Numbered from the stretch's first letter, positions 19,195 to 27,528 are shown. The stretch: 64,000 bases of DNA from Achromobacter aegrifaciens (GCF_902859735.1 NZ_CADIJY010000003.1:496001-560000), one strand, 5' to 3'. Numbers and translations are program-made. Notes: generated from the sequence alone by a model not told the origin.

Positions 19195-19220
19195 AATTAG
19201 CGAACAATTGTTCGTTAATT
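19195..19220. promoter_or_regulatory. Palindromic operator, probable IclR-family binding site
   Basis: CGAACAATTGTTCG (19201-19214) is a perfect 14-bp palindrome. Allowing one mismatch on each side, it extends to 26 bp with matching AATTA/TAATT arms. It overlaps the predicted transcription start, the right place for repression. IclR sites are usually palindromes of about this size. Confidence 0.6.
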
Positions 19221-19275
19221 AGATGGGTCGGCCAGGGCACCCGCCCGGTACGTCCCGCAACAACGGAGACATGCC

Positions 19276-20256
19276 ATGTGCAGGAGACTATTGCGCGCCT
19301 TGGGCGCATGCGCCCTGGCGGCGGGGGCGGCGGCCAGTTCCGTCGCCGGCGCGGCCGAGGCCTATCCCAGCAAACCCATCCGCTTCGTCGTGCCCGCCGC
19401 GGCCGGCGGACCTACTGAAATCGTCACCCGGTTGCTGGCCGAACGCATGACGCAGAGCATGGGCGTATCGGTCATCGTCGAGGCCAAGCCCGGGGCGGGC
19501 GGCAATATCGGGGCGGACGCCGTGGCCAAGGCGGCGCCGGACGGCTACACGATCCTGATGGGCACGATAGGCACCAACGCCATCAACCAGACCCTGTACA
19601 AGTCCATGCCGTTCCAGCCGTTGAAGGACTTCACGGCGGTGACGCAGGTCGTGTCGTATCCGCTGGTGGTGGTGGTCAACCCGAAGCTCCCGATCCACTC
19701 GGTGGCAGACCTCATCGCCTATGCCAAGGCCAACCCCGGCAAGCTCAACCGCGCCTCGGGCGGCAGCGGCACGTCCATGCACATGTCGGGCGAACTGTTC
19801 AACGAGATGGCCGGCGTGCAGATGCAGCACATCCCGTACAAGGGCAGCCTGCCCGCGCTCACGGACGTGATCGGCGGACAGGCCGACCTGGCCTTCGACA
19901 GCCTGGTCATCGCCCAGCCCCTGATCAAGTCCGGCAAGCTGCGCGCAATCGCCGTGACCGGGCCGGAACGTTCCCCAGCCGCACCCGACATCCCCACCGT
20001 GGCCGAAACCCTGCCGGGCTATGTCATGACGTCCTGGATCGGCGTATTCGCGCCCGCCGGCACGCCGCGTCCCATCGTCGAACGCCTGCAGCAGGAAATT
20101 GCCAAGGCGCTGGCCGATCCCCGCGTGCGCGAACAACTTGTTTCGCAGGCCGCGGATCCGGTGGCCAGCAAGCCCGACGACTTTGCGCGCTTCACAGCCG
20201 ATGAAACCGAGAAATGGGCGCCTGTCGTCAAGGCTTCCGGCGCATCCGTTTCCTGA
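19276..20256 (+). CDS. Bug-family (TctC-like) periplasmic solute-binding protein
   Basis: A 326-aa secreted binding protein of the tripartite tricarboxylate transporter class. It has a signal peptide ending near AGAAEA, and then YPSKPIRFVVPAAAGGPTEIVTRLLA, the usual start of Bug proteins. GANIG-like AKPGAGGNIGADAV, VTQVVSYPLVVVVNP and HIPYKGSLPALTDVIGG follow the family pattern. Ligands of this family are mostly carboxylates. No TctA/TctB membrane genes are nearby, as is common for Bug proteins in this group. First gene of the IclR-linked operon; GGAG lies just upstream of the ATG. The ligand is likely related to the substrate of the three following enzymes (inference). Confidence 0.9.
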   Translation: MCRRLLRALGACALAAGAAASSVAGAAEAYPSKPIRFVVPAAAGGPTEIVTRLLAERMTQSMGVSVIVEAKPGAGGNIGADAVAKAAPDGYTILMGTIGTNAINQTLYKSMPFQPLKDFTAVTQVVSYPLVVVVNPKLPIHSVADLIAYAKANPGKLNRASGGSGTSMHMSGELFNEMAGVQMQHIPYKGSLPALTDVIGGQADLAFDSLVIAQPLIKSGKLRAIAVTGPERSPAAPDIPTVAETLPGYVMTSWIGVFAPAGTPRPIVERLQQEIAKALADPRVREQLVSQAADPVASKPDDFARFTADETEKWAPVVKASGASVS

Positions 20257-20277
20257 ATCCCCAAGGAGGAGTGACAC

Positions 20278-21426
20278 ATGCAGTCCATCGATTTTCAGGC
20301 GCGCCGCAAGCGCGTCGCCCAACGCGCGCGCGAACTCGGCTTCGATGCCTACCTGGGCACCCGCCAGGGCGCGCTGCACTACCTGAGCGGCGCATTCATG
20401 CCCTGGCGCGGCGCCGTGCTGGTCACGGCTGACGGCCACTGCGAATTCATCTACTGGGCCATGGACGCCTCGCGAGTGCGGGTGGAAGGCCATGAGATGG
20501 AAATGTACGAGTTCGAGTTTTCCGACTTTCCGCAACTGATACGCCAGCGCCTGGAGCATCACGGACTGACGCGTGGCAAGGTGGCGCTGGACCTGTCGCA
20601 CCCCGGGGCGGCGCAGGTGGCGCCGGGCATGCTGACTGCGGCCGAGTACTTCGACCTCACCAGCCATCTGCCCGACATCCGTTTCGCGAACGGCGTGGAC
20701 GTGATCGACGACGTCATGCTGATCAAGGACGCTGCCGAGATCGAGCGCCTGCGCCATGCGGCGGAAGTCTCGGACTACGGTTTCGAGCAGGGCATGAATG
20801 CGGTGCGGGTCGGAGCGACCGAGAACGAGATCGCCGGCGAAATCGAGCGTGCGATCCGGCAACGAGGCAGCACCTGGTCCTGGGCGGTGACGGGCGGTAC
20901 CGAAGTCGGGGCCGGCGAGCGCACGGGATTCCTGCGCGGCGTGACCCAGCAGGCGACCGACCGCGCCATCCAGCCGAACGAATTCGTGATCCTGGACCTG
21001 CATCCCTTGCTGGACCTCTACATGGCGGATACGGCATTGCCCGTGTTCCTGGGCAAGCCCGACCCGGTCCAGAGCAAGCTGATCGATTGCTGGGAAGAGA
21101 CCGTGCAGACCATGCTGGCATCGTTGACGCCGGGCCGGCCGATAGCGGAGTGCGCCAGCCGCGGCATTGCCGTGTTCGAAAAGCACGGACTGAGCGAGTT
21201 CGGCCTGCCCCTGTTCGGCCATGGCCTGGGCACCTGCGCGCGCACCCGGCCCTTCATCAACCTGCGCAGCCGCGACGTCGTGACGCCCGGCATGGTGGTG
21301 GCGTTGGGCACGCACCTGTACCGCCCGGGCGTGGGCGGCATGCGGCTGGAGTATCCGGTGCTGATCGGAGAGCACGGCGCCGAGCCGCTGGTGCGCACCG
21401 AGGCCCGCGTGCACCGCCTTCCCTGA
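20278..21426 (+). CDS. M24-fold (Xaa-Pro peptidase/creatinase-like) enzyme with degraded metal site
   Basis: A 382-aa pita-bread protein with a creatinase N-terminal domain (~1-140) and the M24 domain (~150-375). Of the five metal ligands of aminopeptidase P, D240 and D251 (spacing 11) and E358 are kept. The expected His is T319 in HGLGT, and the expected Glu of the EPGIY motif is G344 in ALGTHLY; the following His (HE) is also lost (F326). H315 is retained. Such loss is known in creatinase, which is metal-free, so this is probably an amidohydrolase-type or other non-peptidase enzyme rather than a normal peptidase. A strong AAGGAGGAG site precedes the ATG. It lies between the Bug protein and the dioxygenase. 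Confidence 0.8.
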   Translation: MQSIDFQARRKRVAQRARELGFDAYLGTRQGALHYLSGAFMPWRGAVLVTADGHCEFIYWAMDASRVRVEGHEMEMYEFEFSDFPQLIRQRLEHHGLTRGKVALDLSHPGAAQVAPGMLTAAEYFDLTSHLPDIRFANGVDVIDDVMLIKDAAEIERLRHAAEVSDYGFEQGMNAVRVGATENEIAGEIERAIRQRGSTWSWAVTGGTEVGAGERTGFLRGVTQQATDRAIQPNEFVILDLHPLLDLYMADTALPVFLGKPDPVQSKLIDCWEETVQTMLASLTPGRPIAECASRGIAVFEKHGLSEFGLPLFGHGLGTCARTRPFINLRSRDVVTPGMVVALGTHLYRPGVGGMRLEYPVLIGEHGAEPLVRTEARVHRLP

Positions 21427-21443
21427 ACCTCTGCCGGAGCCTG

Positions 21444-22289
21444 ATGATGAAAGCGATACCCCTGAGCCCGCTGATCGGCGCGGCCGTCCATGGCGTGGAT
21501 CTGGAAACCCTGGACGACGCCGCCTTCGCGGATGTGAATGCGCTGTTCCTGCGCCACCAGTTGCTGGTCTTCAAGAACCAGGGCCTCTCGCCCGAGGGCC
21601 AGTTGCGCTTCAGCCGCCGCCTGGGCGAGCTGGATATCCACGTGCTGGCCCAGTACAACCATCCCGAGTATCCCGAGATATTCGTGCTTTCCAACGAGGT
21701 CAAGAACGGCGTGCCGGCGGGCATCGCCGACGGCGGTTCGTACTGGCATTCGGATTTCGCCTTCCGCGAATGCCCGGCCAAGGCCACCATTCTGAATGCG
21801 CAACAGATTCCACCGGAAGGCGGCAACACCCTGTTCGTCAACATGTACCAGGCCTACGAGGAACTGGACGGCGCCGTGCAAAGCCAATTGGCGGGCCTGC
21901 GGGCGGTGCACCGCTACCGGCGCAAGAACACCAGGGCCGACGAAGGCACCCAGGTGAAGATGGACGCCAGCCAACTGGCCGGCACGCCTGACGTCGAACA
22001 TCCCATCGTGCGCACGCATCCCGAGACGGGCCGCAAGGCGCTCTACGTCCATCCCGGCATGACCGCCGAGGTGTCTGGCTGGGGCGAAGCGGACAGCCAG
22101 GAATTGCTGGACCGCCTGTTCGCGCATTGCACGCAGGAGCAGTACCAGTACGCGCTGCAATGGGAGCCGGGCGACGTGGTCATGTGGGACAACCGCTGCG
22201 TGATGCACAAGGCCACCACCCGTGAACTGCCGGCCAGCATGCGGCGCACGATCTACCGCACCACGGTCATGGGCGAACGTCCCGTTTAG
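21444..22289 (+). CDS. TauD/TfdA-family Fe(II)/2-oxoglutarate dioxygenase
   Basis: A 281-aa non-heme iron oxygenase. The metal triad is visible as H102-S-D104 (YWHSDFAF) and H255 (CVMHKATT). A C-terminal Arg-rich segment MRRTIYRTTV supplies the usual 2-oxoglutarate-binding Arg. Family members hydroxylate substrates such as taurine, 2,4-D or carnitine-like compounds, often cleaving C-S or C-O bonds. The substrate here is unknown. The start was set at 21444, with CGGAG five bases upstream; the frame stays open further upstream into the previous gene, which is a shadow. Third gene of the IclR-linked operon. Confidence 0.9.
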   Translation: MMKAIPLSPLIGAAVHGVDLETLDDAAFADVNALFLRHQLLVFKNQGLSPEGQLRFSRRLGELDIHVLAQYNHPEYPEIFVLSNEVKNGVPAGIADGGSYWHSDFAFRECPAKATILNAQQIPPEGGNTLFVNMYQAYEELDGAVQSQLAGLRAVHRYRRKNTRADEGTQVKMDASQLAGTPDVEHPIVRTHPETGRKALYVHPGMTAEVSGWGEADSQELLDRLFAHCTQEQYQYALQWEPGDVVMWDNRCVMHKATTRELPASMRRTIYRTTVMGERPV

Positions 22290-22298
22290 GCGCTGCCG

Positions 22299-23288
22299 AT
22301 GTCCACCCGTCAGCCCTCAGGTCGCGCCGGTGGCGTGACGCAGTTGGATGCCTTGCCATTGGACGGCGGGGGAACGCTGGCGCCGGTCCGGCTGGCCTGG
22401 GCCCGCTACGGTCCGCCGCCGGAGCGCGCGCGCGCCGTGGTGTTGCTGCTGCATGGCATATCCGGCAGCCACCAGGCCTTGCTTGCGGCCGAGGGAGAGG
22501 TCCATCCCGATGCCGGCTGGGCCAGTCCCTGGCTGGGGTCGGGAGCGGCGCTGGACACGCGCGATACCTGCGTGCTGGCGCCGAACGCGTTGGGATCCTG
22601 TTTCGGCAGCAGCGCGCCGATCGGGGCGGCCGCCAGCGCATTTCCTGACATATCGATTGCCGATGGCGTGCGCCTGCAGGGGGAATGGCTGCGCGCGATC
22701 GGCGTCGAGCGCCTGGATGCGGTGGTGGGTTATTCCTACGGCGGCTATCAGGCCTTCCAGTGGGCCGTGGCCGCGCCGCTGCCCGTCGGGCGGGTGGTGG
22801 CGCTGGCGTCGGCGCCGCGCGGCGGCGGCAGCATGGCGGACGCGCAGCGCCTGCGCCGCATCGCCGCCGCCCTCGACGCGGGCGATGCGCATGCCTGGAA
22901 CGAATGGGTCGAATTGCGCTGCGCAACCCTGCGTCGCTATGGCTACGCGCAATGGCTGGCCGATGCGGGCGAACCCGCCGCGGAGCAGCGTTTGCGGGCC
23001 GAGGCGCAGGCCTGGGCGGCGCGTTTTTCACCGTGGTCCATGGCGGCGCTCAGGACGTCCGCCTGCCGCTACGACGTGCGCGACGCGCTGCTGGAAACCG
23101 CTACGCCCGTGCGTTGGCTGCGCTGCGTATCCGACGAGCTCTTTGCGCCCGACGACCCGGGCGCGGGGGCGCGGATCGCGTATCCCGCCCATATTGTCCA
23201 GACCAGCGTGGCTGGGCGCTACGGCCATCTGTCGCCGCTGCTGGAAGGCCGTCTGTGGGATGCCCAGCTGCGGCAGGCGCTGGCATAG
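22299..23288 (+). CDS. MetX-like alpha/beta hydrolase
   Basis: A 329-aa alpha/beta-hydrolase-fold protein resembling homoserine O-acetyltransferases. The nucleophile elbow is GYSYGGYQ (S146). D279 (CVSDELFAP) and H310 (GRYGHLSPLLEG) complete the triad, and the oxyanion segment is LLHGISGSHQ. APNALGSCFGSSAP corresponds to the MetX pattern. It lacks the C-terminal length of true MetX proteins (about 370-390 aa), and the setting argues for a hydrolase or acyltransferase acting on the same substrate as the M24-like enzyme and dioxygenase. Last gene of the operon, ending at a terminator. Confidence 0.8.
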   Translation: MSTRQPSGRAGGVTQLDALPLDGGGTLAPVRLAWARYGPPPERARAVVLLLHGISGSHQALLAAEGEVHPDAGWASPWLGSGAALDTRDTCVLAPNALGSCFGSSAPIGAAASAFPDISIADGVRLQGEWLRAIGVERLDAVVGYSYGGYQAFQWAVAAPLPVGRVVALASAPRGGGSMADAQRLRRIAAALDAGDAHAWNEWVELRCATLRRYGYAQWLADAGEPAAEQRLRAEAQAWAARFSPWSMAALRTSACRYDVRDALLETATPVRWLRCVSDELFAPDDPGAGARIAYPAHIVQTSVAGRYGHLSPLLEGRLWDAQLRQALA

Positions 23289-23327
23289 CAGAGGCTGTGC
23301 CACCCCGGCGCAGGAAAACCCGGGCGA

Positions 23328-23355
23328 AAAAATGCCCGCTTGCGCGGGCATTTTT
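23328..23355. terminator. Bidirectional terminator between the IclR-linked operon and par27
   Basis: A 12-bp stem AAAAATGCCCGC (23328-23339) pairs with 23344-23355 around a TTGC loop, with A and T runs at the ends, between converging genes. Confidence 0.9.
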
Positions 23356-23372
23356 CATCTGTGCGGCAAGGC

Positions 23373-24149
23373 TTACTGGATCTTGGCCTTTTCGCGCAGT
23401 TCCTTCTGGTAGTCGGCCAGGGTTTGCTGGCGCAGCATTTCTTCCAGTTGCGGGCGCACCTGATCGAGCGGCGGGAATTCCACCGGACGGGTGTCGTCGA
23501 CCACGATGATGTGCCAGCCGTACTGGGTCTGGACCGGCTTGTCGACCATTTCGCCCTTCTTCAGCTGCGTCACGGCTTGCGCGAACGGCTGGACGTAGTT
23601 GGTCGGGGGAGCCCAACCCAGGTCGCCGCCCTTTTCGGCGCTGCCGGGGTCCTTGGAGTTCTTCTTGGCCAGATCGTTGAACTTGCTCTTGTTGCTCTTG
23701 ATCTGGGCCAGCAGGTCATTCGCCGTCTTCTCGTCTTCGACGAGGATGTGGCGGACCTTGTATTCCATCTTGCCGGCCTGTTCCTTCTTGATCTTCTCGT
23801 ATTCGGCCGTGACCTTGGCGTCCGACACGGGGTGCTTGGCCAGGTAGTCGGCCATCAGGGCGCGGACCAGGATGCCTTGGCGGGCCAGTTCGACTTCGGT
23901 CTGGACGTCGGCCTGCTTGGCGATACCGCTGGATTCGGCGGCTTGCACGAAGATCTGGCGGTTGATCATTTCCTGCTTGACCTGTTCGCGCAGTTGCGGC
24001 GAATCGGTGGCGCCCTGGCTGACCAGCAGCTTGACGAATTGATCCAGGCTCTTCTGCGAGATGGCCTTGCCGTTGACGGTAGCCACGTTCTGAGCGAAAG
24101 CCGGCACGGCGATGACGCAGGCCGCAGCCAGCATGACGATGCGTTTCAT
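23373..24149 (-). CDS. Periplasmic parvulin peptidyl-prolyl isomerase/chaperone (Par27-like)
   Basis: A 258-aa exported protein with a signal peptide (cleavage near AFAQ), a helical N-terminal region (~20-125), a single parvulin domain (~130-220) and a C-terminal helical tail. The parvulin domain shows VRHILVEDEKTAND, GGDLGWAPP and VQTQYGWHIIVVDD. It matches the layout of Par27 of Bordetella pertussis, a SurA-related chaperone for outer-membrane proteins, and is shorter than SurA, which has two parvulin domains. Located upstream of bolA in reading order reversed (bolA precedes it on the minus strand), with a 17-bp gap. Confidence 0.88.
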   Translation of the reverse strand: MKRIVMLAAACVIAVPAFAQNVATVNGKAISQKSLDQFVKLLVSQGATDSPQLREQVKQEMINRQIFVQAAESSGIAKQADVQTEVELARQGILVRALMADYLAKHPVSDAKVTAEYEKIKKEQAGKMEYKVRHILVEDEKTANDLLAQIKSNKSKFNDLAKKNSKDPGSAEKGGDLGWAPPTNYVQPFAQAVTQLKKGEMVDKPVQTQYGWHIIVVDDTRPVEFPPLDQVRPQLEEMLRQQTLADYQKELREKAKIQ

Positions 24150-24166
24150 GAATATCCTTTTACTTT

Positions 24167-24436
24167 CTATTTGGGAGCCTGGGCATCTAGCGCAAGCGCA
24201 TGAATCGGATAAGGGATCAAATCTTGCAAATGATGATACACCAGCCTATGCCGCGCAACGGGCGAAAGCCCCGCGAAGCAAGGCGCTACGATGATCACGC
24301 GATAGTGGCCGGCGCCGTTTTTACTGCCTTCGTGGCCGGCATGCAAATGCGAGTCGTCCAGAATGTCCAAACTGACAGGTTCCAGGGCGGCTAGCCGCTC
24401 CCGGATCAGGGAAATGCGGTCGGTGGTGTCTGACAT
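24167..24436 (-). CDS. bolA: BolA-family protein
   Basis: An 89-aa BolA protein. The KH-like fold is shown by SDTTDRISLIRERLAALEP, the conserved DDSHLHAGH, and VAPCFAGLSPVARHRLVYH. BolA proteins act with monothiol glutaredoxins in iron-sulfur homeostasis and can bind nucleic acid. The start at 24436 gives normal length; an upstream ATG at 24475 adds a 13-residue tail that does not resemble the family. It lies between yciB and par27 on the minus strand, so these genes probably form one transcript. Confidence 0.92.
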   Translation of the reverse strand: MSDTTDRISLIRERLAALEPVSLDILDDSHLHAGHEGSKNGAGHYRVIIVAPCFAGLSPVARHRLVYHHLQDLIPYPIHALALDAQAPK

Positions 24437-24490
24437 GAGGAGTGAGGGTTGGTTCCGGCGCGGCGCGCCGGCCATGGATTTCGGAAGGGA

Positions 24491-25069
24491 TCAGGGCTGA
24501 GGGGGCGGGGTGTCGGAGGAGGGGGCCTGTTCCTCCGTCTGGATATGCTTGCCCAGCCAGATCGACTGGCCGATCACGAAGACCACCATCAGGCCCATCA
24601 GGCCGAAGGCCTTGAAGCTGACCCACTGCGATTCGGTGAAGTGGCCGGAAAACGCCACATACAGGTTGAGCGCACCCGCGATCAGGAAGAAGCCGGCCCA
24701 GACCAGGTTCAGCCGTTCCCAGGCGGCGTCGGGCAGCTGGATCTGCTTTTCCATCAGGCGGCGGATCAGGTTGCGGCCGAACAGCAAGCGCGCAAAGACC
24801 AGCGCGCCGCCGAACAGCCAGTACAGCACCGTGGGCTTCCACTTGATGAACACGTCGCTGTGCAGCCAGATCGTGGCCCCGCCGAACACCAGGATGACGG
24901 TCAGGTTGATCCAATGCATGGCCTCGGTGGCGCGGCCCGTCGCTTTCAGCCAGACGATCTGCAGCACGGCCGCCGCCATGGCGACGCCCGTGGCGATGAA
25001 AATGTCCGTGTACCGATACGCAATGAAGAAAAGGAACAGCGGAAACAGGTCGAACAGGAACTTCTTCAT
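24491..25069 (-). CDS. yciB: Inner-membrane septation protein YciB (IspZ family)
   Basis: A 192-aa integral membrane protein with five or so hydrophobic segments. The N-terminus MKKFLFDLFPLFLFFIAYRY and the segments WKPTVLYWLFGGAL and WERLNLVWAGFFLIAGALN are diagnostic. YciB affects cell-envelope integrity and septation in enteric bacteria and interacts with divisome proteins. The C-terminal tail (TEEQAPSSDTPPPQP) is hydrophilic. It begins directly after the msrB stop codon, so msrB-yciB-bolA-par27 form a tight minus-strand series. Confidence 0.93.
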   Translation of the reverse strand: MKKFLFDLFPLFLFFIAYRYTDIFIATGVAMAAAVLQIVWLKATGRATEAMHWINLTVILVFGGATIWLHSDVFIKWKPTVLYWLFGGALVFARLLFGRNLIRRLMEKQIQLPDAAWERLNLVWAGFFLIAGALNLYVAFSGHFTESQWVSFKAFGLMGLMVVFVIGQSIWLGKHIQTEEQAPSSDTPPPQP

Positions 25070-25468
25070 TCAGTCTTCTATGGGTTCAAACGTCATCGAC
25101 AGGGAATTGATGCAGTAGCGCAGTCCGGTGGGTTCGGGGCCGTCGGGGAAGACGTGTCCCAGATGCGAGTCGCAGACGTTGCACAGCACTTCGGTGCGGA
25201 CCATGCCGTGGGTGGTGTCGCGCTCTTCGCGCACCAGTTCAGGGTCCAGCGGCTGGAAGTAGCTGGGCCAGCCGCAGCCGGCGTCGAATTTGGTGTCGGA
25301 AGCGAACAGCGCCGTGCCACAGCCCACGCAGCGGTAGATGCCGTGAGAGAACGTATTCCAGTAACGCCCGGTGAATGCCCGTTCGGTACCCTTTTCACGG
25401 GCGACGACGTATTCTTCGGGGGAAAGCTGGGCCCGCCATTCGGCGTCGGATTTTCGTACTTTGTCCAT
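25070..25468 (-). CDS. msrB: Peptide-methionine (R)-S-oxide reductase MsrB
   Basis: A 132-aa enzyme repairing methionine-R-sulfoxide in proteins. The zinc cysteines appear as CVGCG and CNVC, and the catalytic Cys is in [11 protein letters not shown], following the [12 protein letters not shown] motif. The start at 25468 ([11 protein letters not shown]) fits the family length; an in-frame ATG at 25522 would run across the bioM promoter and is rejected. No signal peptide is visible, so it is cytosolic. Divergent from bioM across 52 bp. Confidence 0.94.
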   Translation of the reverse strand: MDKVRKSDAEWRAQLSPEEYVVAREKGTERAFTGRYWNTFSHGIYRCVGCGTALFASDTKFDAGCGWPSYFQPLDPELVREERDTTHGMVRTEVLCNVCDSHLGHVFPDGPEPTGLRYCINSLSMTFEPIED

Positions 25469-25487
25469 ATGAGCTCTTGGAGTCCCG

Positions 25488-25509
25488 ATGCCCGAAATGG
25501 TTCGGGCAT
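25488..25509. promoter_or_regulatory. Perfect inverted repeat in the msrB/bioM divergent gap
   Basis: ATGCCCGAA (25488-25496) is exactly mirrored by 25501-25509 around ATGG. The right arm runs into CATAAT (25507-25512), a possible -10 for bioM that would start transcription at the bioM ATG. No Shine-Dalgarno sequence precedes bioM. The repeat is a candidate operator. Confidence 0.4.
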
Positions 25510-25520
25510 AATCCCGCCCC

Positions 25521-26198
25521 ATGTTAATCGAGTTTGATCAGGCGGTTGTTTCCACGCCCCAGGCGCAAGTGCTGAATGGGGTGAGCCTGACGCTGGCCGA
25601 ACGACGCATTGGCATCGTCGGCCCCAATGGCGCCGGCAAGAGCACGCTGGCGCGCCTGATCAATGGGCTGGTCCTGCCCTCGGCCGGCAATGTGCGGGTG
25701 GGCGGGCTGGACACCCGGCGCGACTTGAAGGCCGTGCGCCGCCAGGTCGGGTTCGTGTTCCAGAACCCTGAAAACCAGATTGTCTTCCCCATCGTCCGCG
25801 AGGACCTGGCGTTCGGCCTGAAGCATCTGTCCCCGGACCGCCAGCAGCGCGAAGCCCGTATCGATGCGCAATTGGGCAGCCTGGGCGTCGGTCACCTGGC
25901 GGACCGGACCAGCCACACGCTGTCCGGCGGCGAACGCCAACTGGTGGCGCTGGCGGCAGTGCTGGTGATGGAACCGGCGCTGATCGTGTTCGATGAACCC
26001 ACCACCCAGCTGGACCTGCGCAATCGCAATCGCGTGCGCGACGCCATTGCGGGCCTGCCCCATGATGCCATCGTCGTCAGCCACGACCTGGAGCTGCTGG
26101 AGGATTTCGACCGGGTGGTGGTGGTGCGCGACGGTAACGTCGCGGCCGATGACCAGCCGGCCGCCGCGCTGCGTTGGTACCGGGAGCACTGCGCATGA
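25521..26198 (+). CDS. bioM: Biotin ECF transporter ATPase BioM
   Basis: A 225-aa ABC ATPase powering biotin uptake with BioN and BioY. Walker A is GPNGAGKST, the Q-loop region [21 protein letters not shown] is typical of ECF/CbiO ATPases, the signature is [15 protein letters not shown], and Walker B is [13 protein letters not shown]. It overlaps bioN by four bases (ATGA). There is no visible ribosome-binding site upstream, and a possible -10 sits so close that a leaderless message is conceivable. Confidence 0.93.
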   Translation: MLIEFDQAVVSTPQAQVLNGVSLTLAERRIGIVGPNGAGKSTLARLINGLVLPSAGNVRVGGLDTRRDLKAVRRQVGFVFQNPENQIVFPIVREDLAFGLKHLSPDRQQREARIDAQLGSLGVGHLADRTSHTLSGGERQLVALAAVLVMEPALIVFDEPTTQLDLRNRNRVRDAIAGLPHDAIVVSHDLELLEDFDRVVVVRDGNVAADDQPAAALRWYREHCA

Positions 26199-26791
26199 TG
26201 GAGCCGCTTTACGTCGCGGGAGATACCTTTCTGCACCGCCTGCCCGCCTGGCTGAAGCTGCTGGCGCTGATGGCGGCGGGCGCGGGCCTGTTCCTGCTGC
26301 GCGACCCGCGCTGGCTGGCGCCTGCCTTCCTGGCGGCCGCCGCGCTGGTCTGGTCCACGGGCGTGGCCGGGGCTGCCGTCTGGCGGCAGGTCAAGGGCTT
26401 GGCCTGGGTGCTGCTGGCCGTCGGCTTGTTCACGGCCTGGTTCCAGGGCGGCCTGGAGGCGCTGGCCGTGCTGCTGCGCGTAGGCGCGATGGTGGGACTG
26501 GCCCTGGCCGTCACGCTGGCCACGCGCACCTCGGATCTGATTGCCGTCTGCGAAAAGGCGCTGATGCCACTGGAACGCCTGAGGCTTGTCGATGCCAGCA
26601 AGGTTGCGCTGGCCTTGGCGCTGGCCCTGCGTTTCGTGCCGGAGATCTGGCGCAACTTCCAGGAAATCCGCGAAGCGCAGGCCGCGCGTGGCCTGGGCGC
26701 CAATCCGGTCGCGCTGATCGTGCCCTTGATCGTGCTGACGCTGAAAAGAGCGCAGGAAGTATCCGAAGCGATAGACGCGCGCAGCCACTGA
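26195..26791 (+). CDS. bioN: Biotin ECF transporter membrane subunit BioN (T component)
   Basis: A 198-aa membrane protein of the CbiQ/EcfT family that couples the ATPase to the substrate-binding BioY. The predicted segments include LKLLALMAAGAGLFLL and WVLLAVGLFTAWF. The coupling helix region near the C-terminus contains EAQAARGLGANP, matching the Ala-Arg-Gly motif by which T components contact the ATPases. The start at 26195 is translationally coupled to bioM through ATGA. Confidence 0.92.
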   Translation: MMEPLYVAGDTFLHRLPAWLKLLALMAAGAGLFLLRDPRWLAPAFLAAAALVWSTGVAGAAVWRQVKGLAWVLLAVGLFTAWFQGGLEALAVLLRVGAMVGLALAVTLATRTSDLIAVCEKALMPLERLRLVDASKVALALALALRFVPEIWRNFQEIREAQAARGLGANPVALIVPLIVLTLKRAQEVSEAIDARSH

Positions 26792-26830
26792 GGCCCGCGC
26801 GCCCAGTTCCATCTCCCAAAGGGGAAAACC

Positions 26831-27388
26831 GTGAAATCCAGTAATACCGTGCTGATTGCGCTGTTCGCGGCGCTGATCGTCGTCCTGAGCCTGATCCCGC
26901 CGATTCCACTGCCCGCCATACCGGTGCCGGTCACGCTGCAAACCTTGGGTGCCATGCTGGCGGGCGCAATGCTCGGACCCGTCCGTGGCGCGCTGGCCTG
27001 CCTGCTGTACCTGGCGCTGGCGGCGGTCGGGTTGCCCGTCCTGCCGGGAGGCCGGGGAGGGCTGGGCGCCTTTTTCGGGCCTACCGGCGGCTTTCTCGTC
27101 GGCCTGGTGGCGGGCGCCCTCGTGACGGGCTGGCTGGCGCGCAGCCTGGCCGGCCGCGCCGCGGGCGGCTGGGGGAAGTTCGCCGGCTATTTGGCGGCAT
27201 GCGTGGTGGGCGGCATCGCGGTGGTCTACGCCTGCGGCGTGCCCTGGCTGGCCGCCGTGACGAAAATGGGTTTGGCCAAGGCTGCGATGGCGGTCGCGGT
27301 GTTCCTGCCCGGCGACCTGGCCAAGGCCGTGGTTGCCGCCTGGGTGGCGTCGCGGGTGGAGCGCGTGTGGCCGATGTTGGGGCGTTGA
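26831..27388 (+). CDS. bioY: Biotin-binding membrane protein BioY (S component)
   Basis: A 185-aa six-helix membrane protein that binds biotin. PVPVTLQTLGAMLAGAMLGP and LYLALAAVGLPVLPGGRGGLGAFFGPTGG are the diagnostic BioY motifs. Translation starts at a GTG with AAAGGGG upstream. With bioM and bioN this makes a complete BioMNY transporter, so the organism can import biotin. No biotin synthesis genes or bioR regulator lie in the window. Confidence 0.95.
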   Translation: MKSSNTVLIALFAALIVVLSLIPPIPLPAIPVPVTLQTLGAMLAGAMLGPVRGALACLLYLALAAVGLPVLPGGRGGLGAFFGPTGGFLVGLVAGALVTGWLARSLAGRAAGGWGKFAGYLAACVVGGIAVVYACGVPWLAAVTKMGLAKAAMAVAVFLPGDLAKAVVAAWVASRVERVWPMLGR

Positions 27389-27528
27389 GAGGCGCGCCGC
27401 AGTCCAAGGGAATCCCCCAACTGACGGCCGCAAAGCTTTTCTAGTACAAGTTCGCCATTAACGAATGCGTTTGCTGAATTGCGTTTTTCGTAGCACATCA
27501 GGGAATTACCGGAGTTGCGCATCGTCAT

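Noticed and set aside
19127-19309. Longer N-terminus for the IclR regulator
   Set aside because: It would cover the divergent promoter and operator and adds 61 residues not seen in IclR proteins.
19288-21414. A 708-codon open frame antisense to the Bug and M24-like genes
   Set aside because: It shadows two well-supported genes, crosses their junction and looks like His/Gly/Arg-rich GC noise.
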